The notes under the pieces: generated by a model
Database searches by the model: none
The model's input: the letters and a program-made list of their open reading frames with translations, nothing else
What the model was told of the DNA's origin: nothing
Part shown: positions 9,716-18,195 of the stretch, in pieces
Layout: each line of letters starts with the position of its first letter
How positions within the stretch are numbered: position 1 is the first letter of the stretch
Source: CAITWD01 sp963842065
GTDB lineage: Bacteria > Actinomycetota > Thermoleophilia > Miltoncostaeales > Miltoncostaeaceae
Assembly: GCA_963842065.1 (NCBI GenBank)
Contig: CAWJEW010000001.1
Location: forward strand, 1-64,000
Reading direction: 5' to 3'
DNA length: 64,000 bases
Translations under genes and position numbers: made by a program

Positions 9716-11424
9716 TTGGCACGACAGAGCGTGGTGATCCGGCTTGCCGGCGAGTCCGGTGAAGGGGTCATCTCCTGCGGGGACATTCTGACGCAGGCCG
9801 CCGCACGGGGTGGCTACTGGACGCAGACGTTCCGAACGTACCCCGCCGAAATTCGAGGCGGGCCGTGCATGTACCAGGTCCGGATGGGCGAGGACCGTAT
9901 CTACAGCCACGGCAGGGAAGTCGACCTGCTGGTCTGCTTCAACCAGGAAGCCTGGGACCTCCATCACGATGCGCTCGCGGCGGACGGGGTCATCCTGTAC
10001 GACGATGCGGCTGTCGAGCTTCCCGAGGAGTACAAGCCGCGGGCCCGTCCGGTGCGCATGGAAAAGCTCGCCAAGGAACTCGGCGGCTCCTCGCGCGCCA
10101 AGAACATGGTGGCAGCCGGCGCGGTCTGCGGCGTCATCTCGTTCGACACCACGCCGATCGAAGAACTCGTCACGATGCGCTACGCGCACAAGGCGGGCGT
10201 CGCCGACGCCAACCTTGCCGCCCTGCAGGCCGGCAAGGACGAACCCGGCGATCTCGCCGGCGTGCTTGAGATCACTCACCCTGCCGAGGTTGAGGAAGAC
10301 CGCGTGCTGATGTCCGGCAACCAGGCAATCGCCTTGGGCGCCGTGGCCGCGGGCCTCGACTACTTCGCCGGCTACCCGATCACCCCCGCTTCGGACATCC
10401 TCGAGTGGCTGTCGGCCAAACTCCCGGCGACCGGCGGCATCACGATCCAGATGGAGGATGAGATCGCGTCGCTGGCCTCGGTCATCGGCGCCTCCTACAC
10501 CGGCGCGAAAGCTGCGACGGCGACCTCAGGGCCCGGGCTTTCGCTGATGAGCGAGCTGCTGGGATACGCCGGCATGGCCGAGATCCCGTGTGTGATCATC
10601 GACGCCCAGCGCGGCGGCCCGTCGACGGGCCTGCCGACCAAGACCGAACAGTCCGACCTGCAGCACGCCCTCTACGGCGGGCACGGCGAGTCGCCCCGCG
10701 TCGTGATCGCGCCGACGAGTGTCGAGGACTGTTTTTGGGCCACGATCGACGCGTTCAACTACGCCGAGCGCTACCAGGTGCCGGTCATCATCCTGACCGA
10801 CCAGGGCCTGGCGACCCGCATGGCGGTGATCACGGCTCCCGACCTGTCGCAGGTCGAGCTGTGGTCGCGCAAGACCGCCAAGGATGTCGAAGGCCGCGCC
10901 CGGCGCTATGAGCTCACCGAGGACGGCATTTCCCCGATGGGCCTGCCCGGCGAGCCGAACGGCCAGTACGTGGCCACGGGCATCGAGCACGACGAGTGGG
11001 GGCACCCGGCTTACACGCCGAGATCCACACCGTCATGCAGGACAAGCGTTGGAAGAAGCTTGAGCCGCTCGCCAACGGCGCCGTGCGCCACGAGCACTAC
11101 GGCGAGGCCGAACCCGAGATCGCAGTCATCGGCTTCGGTTCGACCTTCGGTGCGGTGCGGGAAGGCATCGACATGGCCTGTGCCGACGGCATCTCTGTGG
11201 GTGCGTTTTACCCCCGGGTGCTCGGTCCCTTCCCGGTCGACGCCGTCCGCGGCTTCACGGCGAAGGCCGCGAAGGTCGTCGTGCCGGAGGTCAACTATTC
11301 CGGTCAGCTGGCGCGCCTGCTGCGCAGCGAGGTCGGCATTAGCGCCATCAGCCGCGCCAAATGCGACGGGCTGCCGTTTACCGCCGAGGATATCTACGAG
11401 ATGATCACGGAGGCCGCACGATGA
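9716..11424 (+). CDS. korA: 2-oxoacid:ferredoxin oxidoreductase, fused gamma-alpha subunit (frameshifted)
   Basis: Starts at TTG 9716, directly after a purine-rich GGGGGGGA site. The N-terminal gamma domain (about residues 1-180) has the GESGEGVISCGDILTQAA signature; the alpha domain follows, with DYFAGYPITPASDILEW, MEDEIAS and TATSGPGLSLM, which bind near the thiamine diphosphate of the beta subunit. A shift near 11000 joins the last part (KRWKKLEPLANGAVRHEHYG to EMITEAAR). The reconstructed length is about 569 residues. With korB it forms the two-subunit enzyme that converts 2-oxoglutarate (or pyruvate) to the acyl-CoA using ferredoxin, an alternative to the 2-oxoglutarate dehydrogenase step. 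Its stop overlaps the korB start (ATGA). Confidence 0.88.
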
Positions 11425-12299
11425 GCACTACTCCCGCACAGCGCAAGCCCACCGACTACAAGTCCGACCTGAAGCCGATCTGGTGTCCGGGTTGCGGCGA
11501 CTTCGGCGTGCTCGCGTCGCTCTACCGCGCCTTCGCGGAGCTCGACCTCGACCCGACCAACACCGTTGTGGTCTCGGGTATCGGCTGCTCGAGCCGCCTG
11601 CCGGGTTTCGTGACGACGTACGGGGTGCACACGCTGCACGGTCGCCCACTTCCGGTGGCGCTGGGCGTCAAGCTGGCCAACCCTGAGCTGACGGTCGTGG
11701 CAGTCGGCGGCGACGGCGACGGGTTCGCGATCGGCATGGGGCACTTCCCGCACGCCGCACGCCGCAACGTCGACATCACCTACATCGTGATGGACAACGA
11801 GATCTACGGCCTGACCAAGGGCCAGGTCTCGCCGACGTCGCTGACCGACCAGAAGGCGCCGTCGACCCCGTGGGGCAACCTCGAGACTCCGCTCAACACC
11901 CTCGGCCTGGCCATCGCCTCGAGCGCGTCGTTCGTTGCGCGCGGCGCGTCCTTCAACACGAAGGCGCTCACCGAGCTCATGGTCCAGGCCGTCGAGCACA
12001 AGGGGTTCAGCTTCATCGACGCGATGTCTCCGTGCGTCGTGTTCAACAACACCCAGGAAGCGTGGAAGGAACTCGTCACCGACGTGGACCCCAACCACAA
12101 TCCTGCCGACCGTACGGCCGCCTTCGACCTCGCCCTGCGCGGCGGGTTCAAGCTCGGCATCCTGTACCGCGAACTGCGCCCGACACTCGACGAGAAGTAC
12201 GCCGCGTTGATCGAGCGCACGCCGGACAGCAATATCGCCGCGATGCTCGACGCGTTCAGTGCCCGCAAGGGCGCGGCGATCGCGAAGCCGACCGCCTAA
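11421..12299 (+). CDS. korB: 2-oxoacid:ferredoxin oxidoreductase beta subunit
   Basis: A 292-residue beta subunit that carries thiamine diphosphate and the single 4Fe-4S cluster. IWCPGCGDFGVLAS contains cluster cysteines, VSGIGCSSRLPGF another, and VGGDGDGFAIGMGHF with MDNEIYGLTKGQ forms the TPP/Mg2+ site. The ATG at 11421 overlaps the korA stop, so synthesis is coupled. Intact frame. Specificity for 2-oxoglutarate over pyruvate is inferred from similarity to actinobacterial KorB. The gene converges on purE with interlocked stops at 12296-12299. Confidence 0.92.
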   Translation: MSTTPAQRKPTDYKSDLKPIWCPGCGDFGVLASLYRAFAELDLDPTNTVVVSGIGCSSRLPGFVTTYGVHTLHGRPLPVALGVKLANPELTVVAVGGDGDGFAIGMGHFPHAARRNVDITYIVMDNEIYGLTKGQVSPTSLTDQKAPSTPWGNLETPLNTLGLAIASSASFVARGASFNTKALTELMVQAVEHKGFSFIDAMSPCVVFNNTQEAWKELVTDVDPNHNPADRTAAFDLALRGGFKLGILYRELRPTLDEKYAALIERTPDSNIAAMLDAFSARKGAAIAKPTA

Positions 12300-12889
12300 C
12301 GACCTGCGGCGCGACCATGCCCGCCGGTCTGCTGACCGCGGGCATGGTCGCATGCACGCTGACCGGCAGATTCCCGCCGGCGGGCGCTGAGGTCGCTCAG
12401 CCGGTCCCGCGCACGCGGCCGTCGGCATCGAGCGCCGCTTGGTGCTGGGTCGCCGCGCGCCTCGCGCAGGCGACCGGCAAGTTCCGGATCTGACAGCGCC
12501 AGGATCTGCGCGGCGAGCAGGCCGGCGTTGCGGCCGCCGTCGATGGCCACCGTGGCGACGGGCACGCCCTTGGGCATCTGGACGATCGACAAGAGGGAGT
12601 CGAGGCCGTGCAGCGCCGTCGTCTCGACCGGCACGCCGATGACCGGGAGTGTCGTGACGGCAGCGAGCATCCCCGGCAGGTGCGCCGCTCCGCCCGCGCC
12701 CGCGATAATCACCGAGAGACCCCGCTGGGCGGCGTCGGTTCCGTAGGCGATCATCTCCCGGGGTGTGCGGTGCGCGGAGACGATCCGGACCTCATGCGCG
12801 ACGCCTAATTCGGTGAGCACGTCGACTGCGCGCTGCATGACGGGCAGGTCGGAATCGCTGCCCATCACGATGCCGACGCGCGCGCTCAC
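12296..12889 (-). CDS. purE: N5-carboxyaminoimidazole ribonucleotide mutase
   Basis: Purine biosynthesis: PurE converts N5-CAIR, made by PurK, into CAIR. The N-terminus VGIVMGSDSDLPVM, the SAHRTP catalytic loop and GAGGAAHLPGM are diagnostic. As read the protein is 197 residues, but PurE is normally about 160-170. After LSDPELAGRLREARG the sequence becomes an Arg-rich tail, so a single-base error near 12460 probably hides an earlier stop. The gene overlaps the upstream purK by four bases (12886-12889), so purK-purE is an operon. Confidence 0.9.
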   Translation of the reverse strand: MSARVGIVMGSDSDLPVMQRAVDVLTELGVAHEVRIVSAHRTPREMIAYGTDAAQRGLSVIIAGAGGAAHLPGMLAAVTTLPVIGVPVETTALHGLDSLLSIVQMPKGVPVATVAIDGGRNAGLLAAQILALSDPELAGRLREARGDPAPSGARCRRPRARDRLSDLSARRRESAGQRACDHARGQQTGGHGRAAGR

Positions 12890-14058
12890 AGCCCCACCCG
12901 CTTCACTGCGGCCCGTGCGATCGCGAGCGCTTCTTCGGGTGTGCCCGCGAGTGCGGTGACGTGTCCCATCTTGCGTCGCACGCGCACCTCCGCCTTGTCG
13001 TAGAGATGTAGGTGGGCACCGCGAACGCTGAGCGCCGCGGCCAGACCCGGCTGGCTCGGCCCGTTGACGGTCCCCAGGATGTTGACCATCACCGCGGACG
13101 GCGCACGCAGGAGGGGTGGTCCCAGGGAGAGGCCGAGGATACCGCGCAGGTGGTTCTCGAACTGAGATGTCTCGCAGGCCTCGATGGAGTAGTGCCCTGA
13201 GTTGTGCGGGCGCGGTGCCAGTTCATTGACGAGCACTCGGCCGTCCTCAAGGAGGAACATCTCGACGCCGGTTACCCCGAGCCCCTCCGCTGCGGCCGCG
13301 GCGGCGCGGGCGATGCGTTTGGCCTCGTCCCGCAGCGCCTCGTCGATCCGCGCCGGCACGATCACCTCGTGGCAGACGTGCTCCCGCTGGATGGTCTCGC
13401 AGACCGGGTAGACGGCCTCCTCGCCGCGCGTGCTGCGGGCGACGATCGCCGCGATCTCGCACACGAACGGCACGAACGCCTCGACCAGCACACCTTCGCC
13501 GGCGTTGAGGAGGCCGAAGGCCTCTTCGGCCTCCTCGCGGGTGCGGCAGGTTGCGTTCCCGTAACCGTCATAGCCGAGCTTGCGTGCCTTCAACACCAGA
13601 GGCCACCCGAAATCGCGACCCACGGCGACGAGCTCCGCCGGATGCTCGACCACGACGTGTGGCGGCACGGGGAGGCCGTACCCGACGAGCAGCGCCTTTT
13701 GCAAGGCCTTGTCCTGGATGACGGCCAAGCTCTCGGGGAGCGGGTAGACCGGTGTCCCGGAGGCGGCGACCTTGGCGAGCACGCCCGCGTCCACGAATTC
13801 GTTCTCGAGCGTCACCACCTTGCTGACCCGACCCAGCTCACGGACGGCGTCAGGATCTTTCCACTCGCCGGGGACCACGCCGGCCGCGACGAGCCCCGCC
13901 GGCTCGTCGGGTGAGCCGACGACGCCGACCCGTATCCCAAGCGGCCACGCCGCCAGACAGGTCATGCGTGCGAGCTGGCCAGCGCCGGCGATCCCGACGT
14001 CGAAGCGGCGCTGTTCGGCGGGCGGCGTTGGCACGTCGTGGACGCTACCAAGCGGCAC
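12886..14058 (-). CDS. purK: N5-carboxyaminoimidazole ribonucleotide synthase
   Basis: An ATP-grasp enzyme of 390 residues that makes N5-CAIR from AIR, ATP and bicarbonate. It has the dinucleotide-like GIAGAGQLARM start, the PLPESLAVIQDKALQK ATP-grasp entry, VLKARKLGYDGYGN, VEAFVPF and the metal-binding VNELAPRPHNSGHYSIEA. The reading frame is intact and family length is normal. It is followed by purE with a four-base overlap. The ATG at 14058 lies about 90 bases from tRNA-Val on the other strand, so the purine operon marks the core-genome edge of the island. Confidence 0.93.
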   Translation of the reverse strand: MPLGSVHDVPTPPAEQRRFDVGIAGAGQLARMTCLAAWPLGIRVGVVGSPDEPAGLVAAGVVPGEWKDPDAVRELGRVSKVVTLENEFVDAGVLAKVAASGTPVYPLPESLAVIQDKALQKALLVGYGLPVPPHVVVEHPAELVAVGRDFGWPLVLKARKLGYDGYGNATCRTREEAEEAFGLLNAGEGVLVEAFVPFVCEIAAIVARSTRGEEAVYPVCETIQREHVCHEVIVPARIDEALRDEAKRIARAAAAAAEGLGVTGVEMFLLEDGRVLVNELAPRPHNSGHYSIEACETSQFENHLRGILGLSLGPPLLRAPSAVMVNILGTVNGPSQPGLAAALSVRGAHLHLYDKAEVRVRRKMGHVTALAGTPEEALAIARAAVKRVGL

Positions 14059-14150
14059 GGCGGTCGTGAGGCGGTGCCGGCGCGCCAGCCGTCAATTCGC
14101 CCCGCCGCCGGCCACGCGATGCGGGCGCACTGGTACACTCACTCCCCCTC

Positions 14151-14223
14151 GGGCGCTTAGCTCAGTTGGGAGAGCACCAGCTCGACAAGCTGGGGGTCAC
14201 TGGTTCGAGCCCAGTAGCGCCCA
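14151..14223 (+). tRNA. tRNA-Val (anticodon GAC)
   Basis: A complete 73-base cloverleaf: acceptor stem GGGCGCT/AGCGCCC, D-arm GCTC...GAGC, anticodon stem CCAGC/GCTGG around the loop TCGACAA with anticodon GAC, T-arm ACTGG-TTCGAGC-CCAGT and discriminator A. CCA is not encoded. Its last 43 bases (14181-14223, from the anticodon loop to the discriminator) recur downstream as exact or near copies, which makes this gene the attachment site of the island. Confidence 0.95.
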
Positions 14224-14618
14224 TCCTCATCGAAACCCCGCTGAAAGGCGGGTTTCGGCCCGCTTGCGTCGTTCGACCGAAGCCGCCGGACAGGGCGCTC
14301 GGTACACATTGGGTACACGCCCGCTCGGAGGAGCTGCGCGCGGGCGACCCGGATCGACTCCTCCATGGGGGCCATGGGCGCGAGCCGGGCGGCGTCGAAC
14401 ATGTGCCCGTAGCGCTCCAGCACCATCCGCCCGCTGGTGTGCCCCAGGGCGGCGGCCACATAGGGGATGCTGCGCCCCTCGTGGATGAGCAGGGAGGCGT
14501 AGGTGTGGCGGCCGTCGTAGGGCACCGTGGCCACTCCGGCGCGCCGGCAGGCCGGCAGCCACACGCGCCGCTCCCAGTTTCGCCAGTTGAGCATGGGGTT
14601 GGGGTTGACCCGCTTTCG
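14157..14618 (-). pseudogene. Tyrosine recombinase/integrase, C-terminal remnant (int1)
   Basis: Only the catalytic end of a tyrosine integrase remains: PYDGRHTYASLL (Arg-His box), YVAAALGHTSGRM (second His) and LERYGHMFDAARL (Tyr nucleophile). It closely parallels the complete integrase at 18196-19332. The 5' half is gone, replaced at 14619 by an IS3-family insertion sequence; no N-terminal part is found on the far side of the IS. The frame has no stop after the catalytic end and reads through the hairpin into the tRNA to 14157. Its position next to tRNA-Val is that of an element's integrase at attL. Confidence 0.8.
14231..14257 (+). terminator. Hairpin after tRNA-Val
   Basis: CGAAACCCCGC and GCGGGTTTCG flank a six-base loop immediately after the tRNA, forming a stem with one bulge. 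Very similar hairpins follow the tRNA-end copies at 18110 and 27211, so it travels with the attachment site. There is no long T-run. It could end tRNA transcription and also integrase transcription from the other side. Confidence 0.6.
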
Positions 14619-14697
14619 TGGACACTGGTCTTGCCCCAGTTTCGTTGACTCGGTTTTCTGGAATCTTTGAGGCGCTCGAACCCTGCAAGGGGGCGAC

Positions 14698-15000
14698 ATG
14701 CCAAAGAGATACCCACCTGAATTTCGACACCGCGTCCTGGAGCTGGTGAAGGCCGGCAGGAGCGTCAGCGAGGTCGCAAGCGACCTCGGGGTGAGCAGCC
14801 AGGCGATCTACAACTGGCGCCGCCAAGCCGAGATCGACGCCGGGCTGCGTCCAGGTGTCAGCAGTTCCGAAAACGCCGAGCTGATGGCGGCGCGTCGGCG
14901 GATCGCCGAGCTCGAGGCCGAACTTGCGGTGACCCGCCGCGCCAACGAGTTGCTGCGCAGTGCGGTACCCCCAAAAGGCGCTTCGAGGCGATCGGCGTGA
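14698..15000 (+). CDS. IS3-family transposase OrfA
   Basis: A 100-residue helix-turn-helix protein: RYPPEFRHRVLELVKAGRSV and the recognition-helix segment LGVSSQAIYNWRRQ, then a leucine-zipper-like coil (AELMAARRRIAELEAELA). OrfA proteins bind the IS ends. Its stop overlaps the OrfB start by four bases (GTGA at 14997-15000). Confidence 0.88.
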   Translation: MPKRYPPEFRHRVLELVKAGRSVSEVASDLGVSSQAIYNWRRQAEIDAGLRPGVSSSENAELMAARRRIAELEAELAVTRRANELLRSAVPPKGASRRSA

Positions 15001-15851
15001 TCGCCGCCGACGGCCATTCAGTGAAGCTGGCCTGCCCGGTGCTCGAGGTCACGCGCGCTGGCTACTACGCGTCTGTCGCTCGCGGCCCGTCGCCCCGGGC
15101 GATCCGCCACGCCTGGCTGACGGATGTGATTGCCCAGATCCACGCCGCCTCACGCGGCACCTACGGCGCCCCGCGGGTGCACGCCGAGCTGCGTCTGGGC
15201 CGTGGCATCGTCGTCGGTCACAACGCGGTGGCGATGCTGATGCGGCGCGCGGGGATCGTCGGGCTACCGCTCAGGCGCGTGCGGCATGTGCACGCATCCG
15301 CACCGACCGCGTCTGACCTGGTCGATCGACAGTTCGCGGTGATCGAGCCGGACGTGCTGTGGGTGACCGACATCACCGAGCACCCCACGCGTGAAGGCAA
15401 GCTGTATTGCTGCGTCGTCCTCGACGCGTACTCGCGACGGGTCGTGGGCTGGTCGATCGACGCCCGCCAAACCGCGGCGCTGGTGACCAACGCCTTGGGT
15501 ATGGCGATCCAGAACCGCTCACCCGATCCCGGCACGATCGTGCACGCCGATCACGGCGCCCAATTCACCTCGTGGGCGTTTACATCCAGAGTCCGCGAGG
15601 CGGGGCTCCTGGCGTCGATGGGGTCCGTCGGCGACGCCCTGGATAACGCCGTGATGGAGTCGTTCTGGGCCCGCGTGCAGGTTGAGCTACTCAACCGCCG
15701 GCGCTGGCGTACCCGCGTCGAGCTCGCCAACGCCCTGTTTAAATACCTGGAGGTCTTCCACAACCGCCAGCGCCGGCACTCCTCGCTTGCGATGCGCACA
15801 CCGATCGAATACGAGATCCTGCACCAGACCCGTCAACCCGTGGTGTCCTGA
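14997..15851 (+). CDS. IS3-family transposase OrfB (DDE integrase core)
   Basis: A 284-residue retroviral-integrase-type catalytic subunit. The N-terminal HTH_21-like part (SRGTYGAPRVHAELR) is followed by the DDE core: Asp in LWVTDITEH, Asp in IVHADHGAQF and Glu in DNAVMESFWARVQVELL, then NRQRRHSSLAMRTPIEYE. Intact, so the element may still move. The GTG start lies inside the OrfA stop, suggesting coupling rather than the programmed -1 frameshift used by many IS3 elements. Confidence 0.9.
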   Translation: MIAADGHSVKLACPVLEVTRAGYYASVARGPSPRAIRHAWLTDVIAQIHAASRGTYGAPRVHAELRLGRGIVVGHNAVAMLMRRAGIVGLPLRRVRHVHASAPTASDLVDRQFAVIEPDVLWVTDITEHPTREGKLYCCVVLDAYSRRVVGWSIDARQTAALVTNALGMAIQNRSPDPGTIVHADHGAQFTSWAFTSRVREAGLLASMGSVGDALDNAVMESFWARVQVELLNRRRWRTRVELANALFKYLEVFHNRQRRHSSLAMRTPIEYEILHQTRQPVVS

Positions 15852-15863
15852 TTCCAAATAGCC

Positions 15864-15921
15864 GTGTCCACAGAATCGGGGCAAGACCAGAGGTGTCCGC
15901 GGAATCGGGGTAAGCCCAAAA
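15864..15921. repeat. 29-bp tandem duplication at the right IS end
   Basis: Two adjacent 29-base copies starting GTGTCCACAGAATCGGGGCA (15864) and GTGTCCGCGGAATCGGGGTA (15893), differing at several positions. The first holds part of the IS right end; the second extends past it. The second may be the end of another related IS, or a duplicated terminal binding site. No coding sequence is supported between here and the tRNA-Cys fragment. Confidence 0.7.
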
Positions 15922-16053
15922 CGCTGTGGGAAAGTGACACATCCCGCAGGGCGGATTTGGGCGGAGTTGGGCGGATGCCCACGGGCCGCGCAAGCGATAG
16001 GCGCGCGGCGCGGAACCGCCGCGACCATGCGGGAAACAGCATGACGGAGGCAG

Positions 16054-16112
16054 AGGCGACGGTCGGAATCGAACCGACTCATGGCGGTTTTGCAGACCGC
16101 CGCGCTGCGGCA
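16054..16112 (-). pseudogene. tRNA-Cys(GCA) 3' fragment
   Basis: On the minus strand the anticodon stem ACCGC/GCGGT encloses CTGCAAA (anticodon GCA), followed by a variable segment, the T-arm GTCGG-TTCGATT-CCGAC, acceptor 3' strand CGTCGCC and discriminator T. The matching 5' acceptor strand (GGCGACG) and a normal D-arm are absent upstream, so only the 3' two-thirds is present. A 3' tRNA fragment inside an island is what an attachment-site half leaves behind. A short open frame here (MTEAEATVGIEP) is just this fragment translated. Confidence 0.7.
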
Positions 16113-16317
16113 CCTTGCGGTCGTGACGGAGCAAGGGGCCGGTATCAACGTGCGTCACTTCCGCGCAGCGTTTTTCATGCGGGTGTTGCGGTGTTCTTGC
16201 GCACGCGGAACCGAAGTAGCTAGATCTTCGGTGATATTTTTCCGGCTATACACGCATCCACCGGACCACCAGTGGGGATCACGTCCCCTGAGCCCGCGCG
16301 CATTCCGGAGGGACCTC

Positions 16318-17157
16318 ATGAGCATTCGCTCCGAAGTACTTGTCAGTACCGACTGGGTTGCCGAGCAAGGTGATACCGCCGACATCCGCATCATCGAGGT
16401 CGACGAAGACACCGAGGCATACGGCACGAGCCATATCCCTGGTTCGATCGCTTGGCACTGGCGCGACGATTTGCACGCCCGTCCGCGCCGTGAGCTGATC
16501 TCGCACGGCGGCGTGCGCGAGCTGCTTGCAAGGTCGGGTGTTGGTCCCGAGACGATCGTCGTGCTCTACGGCGGCAACAACAACTGGTTCGCCGCGTATG
16601 CCTACTGGACGCTCAAGTACCGCGGCTTTGACCGCGTGAAGATGCTTGACGGCGGCCGCAAGAAGTGGGAGATCGAAGGGCGACCGCAGACAGCTGAGGT
16701 CCCCCTGATCGCCGCGAGTGACCCAGGTCCCCTCCGCCTGGACCGTCCAGAGCTTCGCGCCTTTCGGGATTACGTGCTGTCCTCGCTGGGCAGCGTCGAG
16801 CACGCGCGCGTCGACGTCCGCAGCCCGCAGGAGTACACCGGCGAGCTGGTCGCCCCGGCACACCTTCCCCAAGAACAGGCACAGGTCCCCGGTCACATCC
16901 CCGGTTCGGCAAACGTGCCATGGGCGTTGGCTGCCCGCGAGGACGGCTCGTTCAAGAGCGACGAGGAGTTGCGGGAGCTGTATGGCAACGTCGGAATCAC
17001 CGCGGACAAGTTCGTGACGGCCTACTGCCGCATCGGTGAGCGCAGCTCGCACACGTGGTTTGTCTTGCACGAGTTGCTCGAGTACCCGAACGTGCGCAAC
17101 TACGACGGCTCGTGGACCGAATACGGCAGCCTCGTCGACGTGCCGGTCGAGCGCTAA
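16318..17157 (+). CDS. Thiosulfate/3-mercaptopyruvate sulfurtransferase (two rhodanese domains)
   Basis: A 280-residue tandem rhodanese. The ATG at 16318 follows GGAGGGA at 16307-16313. The N-terminal domain (about 1-130: IIEVDEDTEAYGTSHIPGSI) is structural; the C-terminal domain (about 150-280: VDVRSPQEYTGE) carries the active-site loop YCRIGERSSHTW with the catalytic cysteine. CRIGERS loops occur in actinobacterial SseA/CysA-type thiosulfate sulfurtransferases, which move sulfane sulfur to cyanide or thiols. It is the first cargo gene after the IS and tRNA-Cys scar, and is intact. Confidence 0.9.
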   Translation: MSIRSEVLVSTDWVAEQGDTADIRIIEVDEDTEAYGTSHIPGSIAWHWRDDLHARPRRELISHGGVRELLARSGVGPETIVVLYGGNNNWFAAYAYWTLKYRGFDRVKMLDGGRKKWEIEGRPQTAEVPLIAASDPGPLRLDRPELRAFRDYVLSSLGSVEHARVDVRSPQEYTGELVAPAHLPQEQAQVPGHIPGSANVPWALAAREDGSFKSDEELRELYGNVGITADKFVTAYCRIGERSSHTWFVLHELLEYPNVRNYDGSWTEYGSLVDVPVER

Positions 17158-17366
17158 GCCGCACGCCGGACCACCTACTGTGCCCAACCGCCCGCGTCGG
17201 CTTCGGCGGCTTGGCAGCCAACGCCGCCGGGTTGTCACGCCCGATGGCCGCCACGAGCAAGGCGACCACGATCAGACCCACGGCGGCGATGTGTCGCTCC
17301 ATCGACGAACCCGTAGCCCTGCCGCCCACCTGCTGCTCCGAACCGGTCGGCCACCTTGCCCAATCA

Positions 17367-17882
17367 CTACCACCGCTCCACACCGGCCAGCTCGGCGGCG
17401 GCGGTCGCCACGGCCCCGCGCGCCATGCGCAGGCGGTCGGCCAGCGGCATGGGCGCGGCGGTGCGGGACCGCTCGAACTCGCGGGCGTAGTGCCGCCAGA
17501 CCACCACTAGCGCGCTTTCGGGTGACAATCGACCGACACCACACCGAACAGCTGCCGGTCGGCTAGCGCCTTCGGCGCCAACGCGCGGGGTGCAGATGCG
17601 CTCCAACCTCTGGGGCGCATCCCGGGCCCGGCTGTCCGACTCCCACGTGTCCCTACAATACCCTTGGTCTGTAGGGCGTCTGCACCCGACGCCGGCAAGT
17701 TTCGCGCGGATCTCGGCCCCCCACTGGGACGCTTCGGCGATCGCGGCCTGGAGCTGATCGAGCCACGCGACGCCGGCGCCCCAGGGCTGCCACTGCTCGG
17801 CCAGAAGCTCGGCGGCCATGTCTACGAGCTGCGCCGGCCGCCGCACGATCCACTCACCGCGTCCGGTCTCATCGGGCGTCAT
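17367..17882 (-). CDS. Hypothetical island protein
   Basis: A 171-residue frame that I do not recognise. The N-terminal third (RRPAQLVDMAAELLAEQWQP through AIAEASQWGAEIRAKLAG) and the C-terminal third (VVVWRHYAREFERSRTAAPM to AAELAGVERW) look like regular amphipathic helices. The middle is Arg/Cys-rich and irregular and may hide frame errors. It points the same way as the integrases and lies at the right end of the first att-bounded segment, so accessory mobile-element cargo is likely. No membrane or catalytic motif is seen. Confidence 0.45.
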   Translation of the reverse strand: MTPDETGRGEWIVRRPAQLVDMAAELLAEQWQPWGAGVAWLDQLQAAIAEASQWGAEIRAKLAGVGCRRPTDQGYCRDTWESDSRARDAPQRLERICTPRVGAEGASRPAAVRCGVGRLSPESALVVVWRHYAREFERSRTAAPMPLADRLRMARGAVATAAAELAGVERW

Positions 17883-18109
17883 GCCGCGCCCCTTGTCCGG
17901 TTGCCCACCGGTCTGAAAGCTCGCGCCAGGCCGCGCGCGCGGCGGCCATGCTGATCTGGCCGGCTGTTCGAGCCTAACGATCCGTTACACATCTAGTACG
18001 CAACAGGGTGGGCCAGCGCGGGCAAGTCCGGTCATGCGGTCTGCGGAGAGTCCCCTTGGGTGGGCGGTTTCTTGCCGTCTGGTACCTCCTCGTACCCGTG
18101 GTGGATCAC

Positions 18110-18152
18110 CTCGACAAGCTGGGGGTCACTGGTTCGAGCCCAGTAGCGCCCA
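18110..18152 (+). repeat. tRNA-Val 3' end, att copy 1 (identical 43 bp)
   Basis: Exact copy of bases 14181-14223 (CTCGACAAGC ... TAGCGCCCA), from the anticodon loop to the discriminator, without the tRNA 5' half. It lies between the end of the first segment and the complete integrase int2. It is followed by CATCCT and a hairpin as at the real tRNA, so it serves as right end of element 1 and left end of element 2. Confidence 0.92.
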
Positions 18153-18159
18153 TCCTTAC

Positions 18160-18187
18160 CGAAACCCCGTTTGCGAGCGGGGTTTCG
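18160..18187. terminator. Hairpin after att copy 1
   Basis: Perfect 10-bp stem CGAAACCCCG/CGGGGTTTCG around an eight-base loop, immediately downstream of int2 (which runs leftward) and of the att copy. It is positioned to terminate int2 transcription. Confidence 0.65.
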
Positions 18188-18195
18188 TCGTTCTC

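Larger units (their letters stand above)
14619..15898 (+). mobile_element. IS3-family insertion sequence (first copy)
   Basis: About 1.28 kb with two overlapping transposase frames. The left end reads GGACACTGGTCTTGCCCC; the right end on the other strand reads GGACACCTCTGGTCTTGCCC, giving imperfect terminal inverted repeats. It interrupts the integrase int1. A clear target duplication is not visible, in keeping with the loss of int1's 5' half. The terminal sequences differ from those of the IS3 element at 20639, so these are two distinct IS3-family elements. Confidence 0.8.

Noticed and set aside
14157..14699. Integrase frame reading into tRNA-Val taken as a real gene
   Set aside because: The upstream part lies inside the IS and the last residues are tRNA sequence; only the part from 14618 down is integrase, and it is a remnant.
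15864..15921. Possible CRISPR-like repeat
   Set aside because: Only two adjacent copies without a spacer; they belong to an IS end. No CRISPR array or cas gene is seen anywhere in the window.
16033..16223. Short open frame beginning MTEAEATVGIEP
   Set aside because: It is the translation of the tRNA-Cys fragment and its flank, a known kind of false gene call.
16997..17302. Minus-strand frame with a membrane-helix-like start (MERHIAAVGLIVVALLVAAI)
   Set aside because: The helix is plausible for a small island protein, but the frame runs about 160 bases antisense into the sulfurtransferase and has no good ribosome-binding site, so I did not annotate it.
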